Source of the DNA: Cerrena zonata
Taxonomy: Eukaryota; Basidiomycota; Agaricomycetes; Polyporales; Cerrenaceae
DNA: 64,000 nucleotides
Assembly (NCBI GenBank): GCA_038087015.1
Contig: JASBNA010000026.1
Location: forward strand, 310,001 to 374,000
Direction of reading: 5' to 3'
The notes beneath the pieces were generated by a model, which was given only the letters and a program-made list of their open reading frames with translations, ran no database searches and had not been told where the DNA came from. This document shows, in pieces, positions 11,521 to 24,236 of the stretch. A program made the translations under genes and the position numbers. Numbering within the stretch: the stretch's first letter is position 1; each line of letters begins with the position of its first letter.

Positions 11521-12560
11521 GTAATAGTTTGTATACATAGTAGACAGCTGTAGATGACGTGGTGAATAAACTCGAGATTTCCTGCTCATTTTAGTTGCTC
11601 TGGCAATATACTGGACCTAAATTGGACAGCGTCTAGATGATCTTTAGGTCTGGCACAAGTGAGCGATCAGCTTCGCTCCTCAAATACATCGGTTGGACGA
11701 CGGACAACAAAGCTGCACTCCGATAGGGCAATAAAAGCTCATTACATTCTGACTAAGTGCCCTGTAGTTTTGAGCCCGGAAGGCCTGTACTACAGGACTT
11801 TTTATCAAGTGTGTCAAGGACCTGTCCTTGATGGTACAATGTTCAAAAAATGGAAACAGTGTAGAATAGAAAGTATGCTTACCCGACTAGATAGTCAACA
11901 ACAAAACGTGATTATCATGAGAAAATACTGACTTACACATTATTGCCGACTTGACTGCGGAGAGCCAAAAGTGTTGATTGCACACGATTCGCTGGAGTCG
12001 TACTTGTGAGGTCACTTGTGGTGCTGTGGTGGTAACTTGCGGTGGGGTTGGCGCAGTGACTGACGGCGTTGCATGCCGCCGCGGATTTGTTGTGGCAGTA
12101 AACACAGGTTTGTCTTTATTGGGGTTCAATACGAACAAGGTCACATTTCAGTTCATGTTCTCACTTAGGTCGTGCGCCTTCAGGGAGGATTGATGCTCGC
12201 GAAACATTAGTGTGTCAAGAACATACCTTCATCTGGCTTATAGCGAAACAGAATTCATTTTTATTCCTCACTGTCGCCTTCTGCCTATGCCTAGTTATTC
12301 TATCCTTCCTGGAGTGATAATCTGCTATTTGACAATATTTATTAACTGGTGTATGGGAAATCGGTGTACTTCTCGATAGTGTTGTACAGGATGAAGACGT
12401 ACGAGCAAGAAATCGAAAACTTCGAACGAGTGAGTACAGACAAAACCAAGTCCACGAGAACAAGAGAATAAGAAAGCAAGAAACCGAGAAAACGAAATGA
12501 CAAGAGAGCAAGAATCGATCGACAACAAGAGAGGGGACCAAAAACGGTGTATAGAAAGGA
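11521..12560. other. Stretch without a supportable gene; purine-rich tail near its end
   Basis: Short frames around 11659-11931 and 11887-12193 have no recognisable domain. From about 12390 to 12545 the plus strand is purine-rich with repeated CGAGAAAACGAAA-like units. This is the downstream flank of the small gene at 12574-12936, and a similar flank follows its paralogue at 52923-53080. Confidence 0.4.
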
Positions 12561-12573
12561 ATGGAAGCGAAAC

Positions 12574-12936
12574 CTAGGACCTTCCGACCATCTTCTTAGC
12601 CATTCTAACAAGACCGTGTTTTGCCGACTGAAGTCGACGCTGGGAGGACTGCTTTAAAGCGCGAGTATAGCGTAGAATATGTTGGCGAATGGGGCCGGGG
12701 TAGACAATCGACGCGCAAGATGACGGAAGAAGCGACGCACTGGGGACCGAGACTGTGGCATTATGGTCAGCAGGGGATGAGTTCGGGTCATCGAGTTCCT
12801 CTACTATTGGGTTGACGAGAGTCTCCTATGGAAAATGAGTAAACAGAGGAATAGAAAGAGAAGAAAGACATACCTCGGAAGAGAACACGGCACGCATTTC
12901 GTCGACAATAGTAAATGCCTTAAGAGGTATTATCAT
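12574..12936 (-). CDS. Small two-exon protein of unknown function, paralogue 1
   Basis: Exon 1 is 12936-12874 (ATG at 12936; begins MIIPLKAFTIVDEMRAVFSS). A 48-bp phase-0 intron follows (12873-12826, GTATGT..CATAG). Exon 2 is 12825-12574, beginning ETLVNPIVEELDDPNSSPAD and ending with a basic tail RLQSAKHGLVRMAKKMVGRS before TAG. The product is about 104 residues, with no signal peptide and no known domain. The basic tail also contains PIRQHILRYTRALKQ, which suggests a helical, possibly nucleic-acid-binding end. A second copy with the same exon layout lies at 52532-52923, and the two share intron position, protein sequence and downstream purine-rich flank. I recognise no named family. The intact frame together with a conserved intron supports a real gene. 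Confidence 0.6.
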
Positions 12937-13686
12937 TATGCAGAGGTGAGTACAGTGTGATCGATCGAAATGACGCAATGTACTAAGAAGCAGAGGTCTG
13001 GTCCCATTACCCGCGCGCTTGTATGCTGCCCGCTAAGTCTCGATGCTACGACACCTTTCTGTGGCGTTGGAGAAGGTTTAAACTGCCATCAAGGTAAGCA
13101 GCTTGTATTTCATATGCATATACTAGCCCCGTGCATCCGATTATTAACCTCAATTCAGTCACTAGTAAATACCAATCTCCTGATTCCAATTTGTTGCGAG
13201 CGGAGCGAGCATATCGGTATGGGGGGTGAACTTGGGCTCTTGGTTGGGGACAAGCAACTGCAAATTTTGCGACCAAGCGCCGAAATGCGAATTCTGCCCT
13301 TTCGCTGAATAACATTTGCAAAACTACTCCATAGCACATTGGGCCCAGGCAAGTATGTATATATACACTAAATACACATTGTTGTCAACTCTTATGACTG
13401 TAGTATGTAGACTGTGAAAGATATCGAAGGAATGTTACCTGCCACATAGCTTAAGCGCCCAAGACGCGACACAGGATCTCCGAGTCACTGCGGTCCCCAG
13501 GTTCATCTACCTCTCGTCTCCTCTTGTTTACTTCTGGGCATATTATGTATACGATTTTGCGTATCATATTTGTGTGATACCATGGCTCCGCGAGCACCCC
13601 CGCCGTCCTACGGGTTCTTTATGTAAAAGGCCGTTCAAATGACGCCGAGACGTTCTGATATGTCGAACTCAAGCGACGTATGTTTA
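12937..13686. other. Intergenic, nothing recognised
   Basis: One 112-codon plus-strand frame (12970-13308) overlaps minus-strand frames and shows no domain or splice structure. No repeat was identified before the element that starts at 13687. Confidence 0.35.
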
Positions 13687-14332
13687 CTATCGCACCCGGG
13701 CCTGGGGAGTTTGACAGACGCCATTTTGTCAAACTCTATGGGTTAGGCACTTTCCACTCAGAATGAAAATCCAGTATGGTAGGATATTGTAGCTAGATGC
13801 TATTACATGCATTCTTCCAATTTTCAGACGAAACCGTGAGGACAATATGACAATGTACAGCCTCATCTTCAAGCAGATCTTAGTAGATCGCTGGCGAATG
13901 CTTCGACGGATCCTCCTCAAATGAGCAGATAAGATAGAAATATATATTTATAGCATACTCTAGTAGTCTGATTCTACGATTACAGTAGAGATCGTAGTAG
14001 AGTCAACTTATCTTGCAAGTGTTCACGCAAATGTGACATGAGCTACTGCAATTGCGTTCACACGCTCTTGTCAAACTCACCAAGTTATGCTTGACAAAGG
14101 TGCATGCCGATTGATGCCGACGTTGCCCGCCCGTGACTGATCTGTGACCTCGCGTTCAAACTCTACCACTTTCAAGCCCCCCACATCAAAATCGTGCCGA
14201 GGCATTCAGTTCCCTTTCTTTTTTTCAGCAGACTTCTGTCGCTTATAGCCAAAACGCACGGCTATACAACAGTGAAAAAATGGTGAAAAGCCATTGAGTT
14301 TGGATAGAACCCGAAGCGTACCAGTGGGGAGC
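13687..14332 (+). mobile_element. TA-flanked MITE (CTATCGCACC family), copy 1, right end lost
   Basis: The left end reads CTATCGCACC followed by GGGGAGTTTGACAGACGCC, directly after a TA dinucleotide (13685-13686). The sequence matches the complete element at 46057-46738 along almost its whole length. It stops matching after CCAGTGGGGAGC at about 14332, so the right terminal inverted repeat is missing. A small duplication (CCCGGG) sits in the left end compared with the other copy. It has no coding capacity. A TA target with matching ends places it with Tc1/mariner-like or similar TA-targeting families. Confidence 0.75.
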
Positions 14333-14593
14333 CTCACGAAAACATACCGAACGCGGGGAAGTGATAAAATAAAATATAACATCACTTACGCAATACTGTC
14401 TAGCGCCGGGAAGCGGTCCACCCTAGCAAGTTGTGTCGATAGGTCACCTAAATTTTGACAGATGGAGGTTTTGAGGGGCTCAGATAATAGCTTAGGTTCT
14501 TATCTATGTGATAGAATGTAGTTTAGATTTTTTGTGCATCGAAAAAATATGGTATAAATATTTTAAGTGAGAAACCTCGGATTTGGCTGTTGA

Positions 14594-15511
14594 CTGGCAA
14601 GTGGACCACTGTTAGGCGCCCCTGCGAGCGAGTAAGCGCCCATGCATCGAAGCTCACAAATGTGAAAAATACTTACCACAAATTGCTCAAGCATGGTCAG
14701 TTAGGCTTTGAAGTGTTTGCCTGGCATTGGGGGTTACACAAACTGACAAAGACAGCAACCCTAATCTGGTAGTGTCTGATACCAGCTCTTTAGCTTAATG
14801 AAGTCCCGGAACAGACCAAGTTGATAATAGTATAGAATATTCAATCTTAGCTTAAAAAAGCTGAAACTTCAGTATGTCCTGTAGCATAGTCTATACTACT
14901 ATGCTGATCCTTGTTTTTAATGTAATACTCCCTCCTAAAAATTATTTCTCTAAGCCAAGTTGAGACTCAGATAATCGTTTTTTTTGAATGAAATGTATAC
15001 AGAGGTACCAAAGAAAATCATAAAAAATATATGATAGACAGAGAATAATATAGATGCTCAGAGGATTCTATAATGTCCCTAACTGTCCAAATCGGTGAGG
15101 TATGCACCTTCATATGAGCCATTCCTTTTTACACCTATTTTCGCTCTAAAATTCAGTTACATCACAAAGAACACCTTATCATACAGTTTCTACAGCAATT
15201 CACATATCTCTATGGGCCTAAGCCCATTGCTTAGCAACCCAGGTCTTCATTTAAAGAAAATCCAGTGTGGAATGCTTTTGTATTCAGTTGTTAGATGACA
15301 TTTCTTTCTGAGTGCTACTTCATATATTTCCAAATTAAGCAATTTCTTCGAAAAATGAGTATCTTTTCTCTGATTCCTGGACTCAGAGACATTCTCACAT
15401 CCCAAAATCTTGCATACAGCAAAACAAAGTTATTTACTATATATTTACAAAAACAACCAAGCAAAACGATGGAGTCTACATGGAGAAATCGGGCAGTGGA
15501 CCACTTCCCAG
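14594..15511. mobile_element. Possible MITE bounded by CTGGNAAGTGG-type inverted ends
   Basis: The left end CTGGCAAGTGGACCACTG (14594) is inverted at the right end, GCAGTGGACCACTTCCCAG (15511). A related end, CTGGGAAGCGGTCCACTGC, followed by similar GCGCCCC..GTAAGCGCCC sequence, occurs alone at 45696, and GGGAAGCGGTCCAC also lies at 14408. The interior is A+T-rich and lacks a gene. I could not find a convincing target duplication, so the exact borders are tentative. Confidence 0.4.
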
Positions 15512-17510
15512 TGTGGACCGGATGGTGGCGGTGCACAGTAAATGAAGCGCTGATAAACCACTGAGTGAGCCAATTTAATACCCCACATACGTGATGTAAC
15601 GTTCAGAAGAGGTATTGCCGCATATAGTAGTGAGATATATTTTACAGAGTCGATGTTGCACCATTGCGCAGATTGTTGCCGCATGTCACCACCCATCGCC
15701 GCAGTAGTTGGTATCAATGTAACGTCTTGATGTTATGATGACCCCGCTGTAATGTACATCCCCAATTGCTCGCTTCCTTTTCTTTCTTTCTTTGCTTGTA
15801 CCACCAGCACGCCGGTTGAATTCGCATACAGTAAATAAAAATGAAAATTGACTTGGACAAACTGCATACATGAGCAGCGTGCGTAGACAAGATCAAAATA
15901 ATAACAAAAATAAAGTTCCTGTAAGATACAAATTCATACAATCCAGTCAGTCACGGAAACAAAAGGAGAGGAAACGAGTTACCAAATTATACATAACGAG
16001 TTCATATAGCGCAAATCCTTGGGAACAATGAGAATAGTAAAGAAAGACTGCTCACTTTTCATCTTTTTCTAAGTGCGCAAGCTGGAATCGAAGGGAGTGT
16101 CAGCGAATCACCCAAAGAGAAAGGTTAACCTCCTACTGACAGAGTTTTTGGCACGGTAGGAGACCGGCAGAACAGTTACTCGGTCGAAAACAAACTAAAA
16201 GGAAAAAATATAAGTGTATTTGGTAGAAACTTAGAGGCAGGTCGATATTGCATGAGAGAGGCAGAATGAGTATAATTTGCAGAGCGGGCCTGTCAATAGT
16301 CAAGTCGAGTCAGTCATGAGACAGGGAGACAAGAAGCAGTTTACTTACGAACATTGCATATGAATGGTTCGTCTAGTATATCACGATAAATGTCAGTAGT
16401 AAGAAATGAAACAGAACATTGAATAACTTACTCTCTCTTTGAGAACAAAGCGGGCGAGCTAGAATCGAAGGGAGTGTTAGTAGGAGGGCTAACTTCTCCA
16501 AACTACTCAATCACAAACATGAACGTTTCGGCTGCCGGAATCATGGTCAGTAATGGTTGGTCATAAAAGAGAGAACTGCACTCAATAGATGTTCTTATGA
16601 ATGGGAAAGAGTCGAGAAGAAGTCTTTTGAAGGAATATAAGGATTTACGAGGTGTTAACAGCGCATATATGCGCATATATTCCAAAGAGAACAGCCTATG
16701 CTTACCTTTATTGTCCTCCTCAGCGGTATTTATGAAGGGGAAAGGTCACTGAACAAGAGAGAACTCGAAGTAGGACATGCAAGTCGGACAATCACTAATG
16801 CCCTATATATATGTGAAAGTAACTCACCGTTAGTCATGGTTAGAGCGTAGTGGTATAGCTAGATGACCTATACTAGCGACCAAGTCAATGTGTATATAGA
16901 ATGAAATAGTACTCGTGGAATATCAATGTGTTGAATAATAAATATGGGCGGGCGAGCGGGGGAGTGTAACGTATTGCACATGGAGGGAGGGGAGAGAGGG
17001 GAAAGTGATGTGTTCGTGGGGTTGAGACACTTATATATTGCCTGGGGGAGAGCTTGCGTCATCACTATAGTATGCTCAGTGGGAGGCGGAGAGTAGTTGC
17101 TTCGAACTTAGCTAGAAAAGAAGTTGTCTATTTACAACTGAGCCAATCACAATGGGCGTCGCGGTGGATAGACGCCCCATAATCGATTCCGACAGACCTT
17201 TGATATACACGGCCAACCAAGAGATAGTTGAAATGTCACAATTGACGTAACACTAGATAATCAGCGCTTCGATCGTTGGGCAAGGAGAATCAATTGTGGT
17301 TTATCGACAACGCTGTAACAAACTCGATACAGCGGTTGACATCGCCTTGTATCTACAATTACTCTAATTGCCTTAAAGCTACGATGTAACTGGAACATAG
17401 CCACCGTTTGATTGTTATTTGTATGGAAGCTTGAATGCGACCCACAATGGACCGACATCACTTGAGTTTTCTTCTTCAATGTGCTGACTGCTCTGAGCCA
17501 CTCTCCCGCA
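15512..17510. other. A+T-rich intergenic region
   Basis: No gene is supportable. A short direct repeat is visible: AATCGAAGGGAGTGT occurs near 16086 and again near 16462. A GA-rich tract lies at about 16975-17005. Otherwise only short frames without domains. Confidence 0.4.
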
Positions 17511-20500
17511 ATGGCTTCATCTGAATTTGAACCCACTCTCGAAACATTGAGAAACCCATCATGTACGCATTTATTTCGATTTCCACAATCACTTACTCTT
17601 CGACTGTTCACAGGTTTTACCATGAGTCTACGGGGCTCGTATAAGTGTAAGTTATGTCCCGAGACCAGCTGGCTGCACTTGTCGCAGGCAGTCACCCACG
17701 AAGATGTAAGAAGACACGTTCTACGTGTACGAGAACAGGATTGCGTGTATGCCCCATCTAGCGAACCTGATTACCATCACACCGACACCCCTGAGGATAA
17801 CCACACTGAACACATTCGTTCACCATTGCCGCCCTCATCCCCAACACACAGTGTATTGTCTGATAATGACAGTATGTAACCAAATGTTTTCAACTACCTC
17901 ATACTAATCATGCATTGCAGTGAATCCTTTCCAGTCATTCGCTGTTCATGGGCCTGCTCTGTCGAGTGACCCTTTAGGCCTAATATATGATGATTGGGCT
18001 GGAAACCTCGCCTCAGAAAAGCCCCCGCCCCCATCTAATGGCTTGGATGTTGTTGGGCACCATCCATTTGAACCTCATATAGGTGTCAATCATAGCGAAT
18101 CGGGATCTGACTGGGAACCTGATGATAGTGCCACTGGAAGTTTCACTGAAGACCACAATATCGACTTGGACATGAGTGACTCAGATTCCGAAGATGAGGA
18201 ACGTGCAGAGTCCGGTACGTCTGATTGTGATGGTTCGTATTTTTACTACCTATTGTTGTCAGTCTCGCTCTCATGCCTGCGCTCAGATCTTGCACCTGAT
18301 GACGGGATCGCTATGAACGACAATGAGGCGTGGTGGCCGTGGCACAGTAAACAGGTATTATCGTATCGCTTCGAGTCTCTCGAAATTTACAGCTGACCCG
18401 ACCAAGCATTGTCTTCTCGACATCTTAGGTGCCTTCCCTCGCGCTGCGTTTTCTGAATCTGAGACACAGATTACAAGTTGGTGTGCGACCAAACTTGGTG
18501 CTGGAAAACTACCGTCAATGTCAGCTCTCAAACGGGCGCGGCAAACAGTTGTCAAACTAGCAGGCTCTCGTCCACGTTTGACCAAGAGTACAGCCGGTAA
18601 TTTCTATGCAAAAACCGATATTGGAACTATCCTTGCTCATGTACGTAGAGACATCATATGTTCTTTGTACTCTCTTGAACCTATTTATCACAGGAAGTTG
18701 CCAATCCAAAAGTACGACCGCATCTTGCCTTCTATCCGGAAGACAGTGGAAGTCACCTGTCCGAGGCGCGCCAAGGTGAACGATGGCTTTCAGAAGTGGA
18801 GGCTCAATTTGCCTCCGTAATGGCTCGCGCTCCTACCTCTGATAAGCAAGACTACTTTGTTGATGAGCCGGCACTGGCGAATATCGACTCCTCAGGTACA
18901 CCAGCACCTGTCTTACCTGTGCGATTTTTCGTGCGCTCGGGCGAAATCTATGCACTCGTACACCGCCTTTCCATTACCGAGGGGGGGGATAGTTTCATCA
19001 TTGAAGCAGTACAATCTTCCGATCTTCTGGAATTACCACTCCGTGCACTCTTCATGTCTTATCCCCGGTTTCAGAAAGAACATCATCGATATTGTCTGCC
19101 ATCACCTGACAATATTCTTGGTTTGTATACATTCTATGTACTAATTTATTCGATGCTAACTGTAGACTTTAGGTGTCCGTTCTCGCTCCCCCTCAACCGA
19201 CACAACTATCATCACTCCCACAAGCCTCGCTCTACCAAACCCTTGGCGCACCAAAGCGAATGGTCGCCGTGTTCATTCACTCCCCATGTGGCTATATTGT
19301 GATGACACATCGGGAAATAGCTCGAAGAAGTGGAACAAACATAATTCCTTTTTGTTTGTTCTCGCTGGGCTCGCTCGTGAACAAGTACACCTAGCATATA
19401 ACATTCATTTCGTTTCTACCTCAAATATTGCACCTCCTTTGGAGATGGCAGAGGGTATCGTCGATGACTTCAAGTGAGTGAATCATATCCCAGCGAAGAC
19501 TTTTTGAGTTTCATTTCATTTCATTGCAGACGGCTCCAGCAAGATGGTCTCATTGCCTGGGACTGCGAGTTCAAGGAAGAGGTAGTCTACATCCCATGGG
19601 GATTCGGCTGGCTTGGCGATAATCCGATGCAGAGCGAGCTATGTTCTCATATTGGTTTGCACACTGGATCGTGGCCTGAATTTTAGGCTTCATAAAAGTA
19701 AGGTCAAATTTTATAAAAAGTCTCTTACAAAATATGATTTTAAGCACCTAAAAATTGTCAAAAAATGCAGAATTTCAGCAAAATTTGATGAATCATAAAA
19801 TCCTTGGCTAATTCAGACTTTTGTATCTAATTTTTAGACTTTAGAAATATTGAATTTTTGTTTATTTTTTATTGGAGAAAAGTTTACTATACAAAATTTC
19901 AAATTTTGATGCACTTTTGCTTCTCCAAAAGTGATATAAAATTTAAACTGCTAATTTGGAAAGGTCAGTGATATTGCATACTTAAATATCTCTATCAGAT
20001 AATATAATTGACAGAGACTATGATTTACCAACAATAGTAGTCTATATCTTCTCTCTAGGCTCTCTATTTATAACACTTTATTTTGATATATACAATTATA
20101 TTATGATTTCTAGGGAAATAAAAGTGTATCAAAATTTGGAATTTTGTATAGTAAACTTTTCTCCAATAAAAAATAAACAAAAATTCAATATTTCTAAAGT
20201 CTAAAAATTAGATACAAAAGTCTGAATTAGCCAAGGATTTTATGATTCATCAAATTTTGCTGAAATTCTGCATTTTTTGACAATTTTTAGGTGCTTAAAA
20301 TCATATTTTGTAAGAGACTTTTTATAAAATTTGACCTTACTTTTATGAAGCCTAAAATTTGGGCTACGATCCAGTGGCAAGGAAAGTACTTTTGCCGTAT
20401 TTGTCATGTTCGTGGCAAGGATAGCAGCCGAACAGCCTCTTTTGATGGGGAAATGGAACGGTTGAAGGATTTTCTGACGGTAAGAAGGAGCTCATCTGTC

Positions 20501-22712
20501 AAAAAATGGTTATGCTCAGTTTCCTTTCAGATCTCCGAGCCTCGTACATGTGTGGAGACGCTTAACGCGTTGAACGAACAATGGGACCATGTTTGTGCCG
20601 GAGCTCCCTCACGTGTTGATACAGCTGCAACGCAGTCTGGAGTTAAAGACAAGCACTTTATGACATTTGTTGAACAGTTTTCAGAGCTTATTTCAAACTG
20701 AAGAAACAGAATCGGGAGTATGGCCAAACTGCTCTTGATGGCCTTAATGACATGCTTCAAGATGTGCTCAACGGCCTTGATCTGTCTGCACTGTTTAATC
20801 CAATTCTTTATATGAATGGTAAACCGCTCATTGCTGCTATTGGTAATATTATTACGAAACTAACTGCCTGTCTAGAGCTAAACCCTCATGCCGATACCCC
20901 TGTTGAGATACTCCATGTCATTCTCTTGGGATTTGTCAAGTATTTCTGGCGAGATGCTGTCTCACGTCAGGGTGCCGAGGGACGCAAAATACTAAAGGCT
21001 CGTCTTTCTAGCCTTCCAGTACATGAACTCAATATTTCCCCGATTGACGGTCATACATTGGTTCAGTATGCTAAATCCCTTACTGGGCGTGATTTTCGCA
21101 TCATAGTTCAAGTCGCCCCTGCTGTTCTATATGATCTCATTCCGGCGGAATCCTATGAAGCATGGTTGGCACTTTGTCGATTGTGTCCTTTGATATTTCA
21201 ACCAGAGATCAGTGATCGCCATCTTTACCTGGTAAGGAATGTCAATCATGATCTATTGTAATTGCTCTCAATCTTTCATCATAGGACAAGCTCGAGCGCT
21301 CTATTGAAGACTTTCTGCTAGCCACTGCTATCTGGAATCCACAGTGGTTCAACAAGCCGAAGTTTCACATCATTTTACATATCCTTCAACATGTACGACG
21401 TTTCGGCCCCGCCATCCTATTTGCGACTGAGGGTTTTGAATCCTACAACTTTATAATCCGTCTACGGAGCATTTTGTCTAACCGCCATGCTCCTAGTGTT
21501 GATATAGCCAATGCGATGAGTTTTATGCATGCTGTACGACACCTAGTAAGTGGTGGTTACATACATGATCCTGACCATGGGATCGGGTCACGTCAGGCAG
21601 GCTATGAAATACAAGCACTGCTACACGACCCTATTTTTGTGAAATTCATGGGAATGACTCAAATAGTCAACCCATCCTATGATACGGGTACTGATGTGCT
21701 TTGAATCTTCCACAATGACTCGTACTCATTTCTCTTAATATTATAGGGAAAACGATAACTAGAAAGGACACAACTCAGTATAACCTTGCTACGTCACCTC
21801 TGTCAATGAGCGTGAACGGTCTCGCACACTATATCACATTGTCAACTCCGACTTGGGTCCAAGATTGTCTATCAGTGACACTTACCAATGGGGATAAATA
21901 GTCAGTCAATGGCTTTGTTCTTATACCATCCCCCACGACAAGAAGCGAATTCCCAACAATTGCTGAGATCAACCAAATTATTAAATTTGAGACCGGATTC
22001 ATAGGCGTTGTGGTCACACCGTGGTCAATTGAACACTACGACAATGTCTACCATATGCCGACTATACGAAAGCCACCAGAATCCGAGTCGCGTGTCTTGT
22101 TTATCCCTGTCAAGGTACATCACCTGTTCTGTTAAATTCAAGGGTCATTGACTAACAACATCAAATAGATCATCCTTTCTGCTGTGCATACATTTCATAA
22201 TTGTCACATGAATAAATGCAAAGCGACCAAGATGCGGGTCATACGACAGGAGCGACAGGATAGTGGACAACTTGCAGATGAAATTCTCCATGATTGCAAT
22301 AGCCTTGATCGTGTCATGAACCTCGCCCAGATGCGTAGCGCAGACCTTCTTCATCCTTTTCATTGGAGCTCACGTTATCCAGGCAAGCCGCAGAGCGAAG
22401 TCCTAACTCTAGCATTGTCTCGTGAGGATAGCAATGAGACAAGCGGTGATACTTCTGTACGTTAACCAATTAGGTTAATATATATGATATTCATGTTTAT
22501 CTTACATCTCTTCTCAGGGCATCACACTACCAGATAGTCAAGTGACCATGACGTCTGTTGGAACTCAAAAGCGAAGACGCAATGCAGCAGCAGGAGCAGG
22601 TCCAAGGAAACGCAAGCGGATTGCAGAGACACCCGTAATTGGAGGCAGCACAGGAACATTGAGACCAGCAGATTGGTCAATGTCACGTATATCATATCCT
22701 GAAAATGGTTAG
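17511..22712 (+). pseudogene. Multi-exon transposase-like gene (probable CMC/Tnp2-like lineage), disrupted by a MITE
   Basis: The ATG at 17511 leads to a zinc-finger-like N-terminus, KCKLCPETSWLHLSQAV then THEDVRRH (C-x2-C..H-x6-H). An acidic stretch follows (DMSDSDSEDEE), then several exons with a conserved core: MWLYCDDTSGNSSKKWNKHN, FVSTSNIAPPLEMAEGIVDD, WLGDNPMQSELCSHIGL, GKYFCRICHVRGKD, ADTPVEILHVILLGFVKYFW, GHTLVQYAKSLTGRDFR, WFNKPKFHIILHIL, LFATEGFESYNF and RHAPSVDIANAM. This core is widespread in Agaricomycete genomes, where I know it as a repetitive, transposase-like hypothetical protein; assignment to the CACTA-like (CMC) group is my inference. The C-terminus has a nuclear-localisation-like stretch (GPRKRKRIAE) and ends at TAG 22710. 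The gene is broken by the 715-bp insertion at 19662-20376 and by an in-frame TAG near 21899-21901 (NGDK*SVNG). It therefore cannot make a full-length product as it stands. Confidence 0.7.
19662..20376 (+). mobile_element. 715-bp MITE with CACTG ends and long inverted repeats, copy 1
   Basis: The element runs from CACTGGATCGTGGCC to its inverted counterpart ending CGATCCAGTG, flanked by the 3-bp direct repeat GCA (19659-19661 and 20377-20379). The inverted arms are roughly 240 bp each, and the interior is A+T-rich and non-coding. CACTG termini with 3-bp target duplications fit the CACTA/CMC superfamily. The second copy (34754-35468) is also exactly 715 bp and nearly identical, in the opposite internal orientation. 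The insertion interrupts the exon encoding SHIGL/QGKYFCRIC of the surrounding transposase-like gene. Confidence 0.9.
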
Positions 22713-22778
22713 GTACCTGTAGTTGTAATCGCAATGCCAAATATGTTATTTTTGAATGTTGGATTGGCGTGAGACCAC

Positions 22779-23145
22779 CAGTGATGTTAAAGGTCAGTAA
22801 CCTTTGGGAAAGCCATTCGCCATTCATTCGCCTGACTTTCGCCTGGGAAAATGGGTTTGTCTTTTCTCACACTTGGGTGGTCTTTCCTAAAGGCGTAAAA
22901 GTGACATACCAAAAACAAAAGCTCAATCCAGAGCTATGACAAATGCTGTACATATCCAAATTAGGGATATTTCTGACTTCATCTCATATTTTAGGTTATT
23001 GTCGGGTAACATTTGAACAGCCAATCAGACACCTACGGCATCCTGCGAAGGTCAGGTCACCGCCTTGGCCTACGGATTTCCGCCGGCTTTAGGCAAGGCC
23101 ACCTGGCCTGACTTTCATGGATTTCCACCTGGTTGCGCATCACTG
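22779..23145 (-). mobile_element. hAT-type MITE, copy 2 (367 bp) with 8-bp target duplication
   Basis: Inverted copy of the family: it begins CAGTGATGTTAAAGG and ends TGCGCATCACTG. The flanks are the perfect 8-bp direct repeat GAGACCAC (22771-22778 and 23146-23153). It sits 66 bp downstream of the stop codon of the transposase-like gene. The ends (CAGTG) and the 8-bp duplication are diagnostic of hAT elements. No hAT transposase is present in this window. Confidence 0.92.
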
Positions 23146-23400
23146 GAGACCACTGCATCCTTAGCGAGCGGCGACCGCCGACTTTGTTCATCACATCTCC
23201 GTCTCACCACATTTCATTCGAACCGACCATTGGCTTTCTTAATGGGTCTGTAAAAGCTGATTGTATTCGAATCAAAGGCAATCCATTCACTACTATTTGA
23301 TACATATCAGAGCTGCTATCTACTCACTTCAGACCGTGATCTTTTGTGAGGGAAGATTGGCTTCGAATCAAGAGTGTCATCTATGGCTTCCTATCATGAT

Positions 23401-24080
23401 CTATAAGTACTTTCGTTCTACTAATAGATGTGCTAATCCTACCTTCTCTGTAGGAAGAACTGCATTGCTCTTGAAAAGTGCACTTTCTGTGATGTTTGAC
23501 TCTTCGTCCTTCTTGGAAGCTGGGATAATTTGTTCGAAGTGGTCATTGTAAACGCGAAGTGCCTCCTCCAGCAACATGATCCGATCTGATTGCTTTAGAG
23601 AATCTTGCATCGTACGCATTAATAGCTTCTTTAACCGCTGGTTTTCTTCACGACAACCCCGAAGCTCTGATTGCACGGTCTCGTCAGACATGGCAATCAT
23701 CACTGTAAGATATAAGCAGTGGAAACTTGGTACAAGGTCGCATAGCACAAACCAATCTGCTCCTTTCTGGTGAGTCTTTCTGTCATTCGGTCAAGTGAAT
23801 ACTCAGCCTGACGGTGCACAGAGTTAGGGCCTCCATCCAGCGTTGTGACAAACTGTGAGTCGGTCAATTGCGAATCACATGCACCACCATTGAATAACCT
23901 AAAAGATATTAATATAGCCCATACCATGCCGAATGCCAGTACGTACATTGAGTTCCGTGAACTAGTCTCCTGGGCTGCCATTCGTCCAGGCCGTGGACTC
24001 GGAAGTGCTCGGAAATATTCCTCTTCCATTTCTCCTCGCATTTGAGAGGGTTCATATTCATCAGAATCGGAACCAGTCAT
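23401..24080 (-). CDS. Three-exon coiled-coil hypothetical protein
   Basis: The start chosen is the ATG at 24080, opening MTGSDSDEYEPSQMRGEMEE. An intron GTACGT..TTTTAG (about 23946-23899) is followed by exon 2, LFNGGACDSQLTDSQFVTTL to MTERLTRKEQI. A second intron, GTTTGT..CTTACAG (about 23751-23703), precedes exon 3. The last exon is strongly heptad-like: SELRGCREENQRLKKLLMRT then QSDRIMLLEEALRVYNDHFE, a probable parallel coiled coil. It ends near 23401. It is transcribed divergently from the gene at 24237, with 156 bp between start codons, so the two may share a promoter. No enzyme domain is seen. The acidic N-terminus and coiled coil suggest a structural or nuclear partner protein, but function is unknown. 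Confidence 0.6.
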
Positions 24081-24236
24081 TGTAGAGAGATAATCGCAGC
24101 TTTTCTCAATTGGCAGAGAAGTTCTCTTCAAGTTTAGTGCACGTGGGCGTGGGATATCATGCCAAAAGTATGAAATTCTCTTATATTTCTTCACGGTGAT
24201 AAGGTGTAGAGGTTCTGCTCAGAACACCTTGCAGCG

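Noticed and set aside
17261..17695. 144-codon minus-strand open frame
   Set aside because: It overlaps the first exon of the transposase-like gene on the other strand and shows no domain.
19662..20376. MITE acting as a spliced intron of the transposase-like gene
   Set aside because: The insertion borders are CACTG..CAGTG with a GCA duplication and give no GT..AG pair at the junction, so normal splicing would not remove it.
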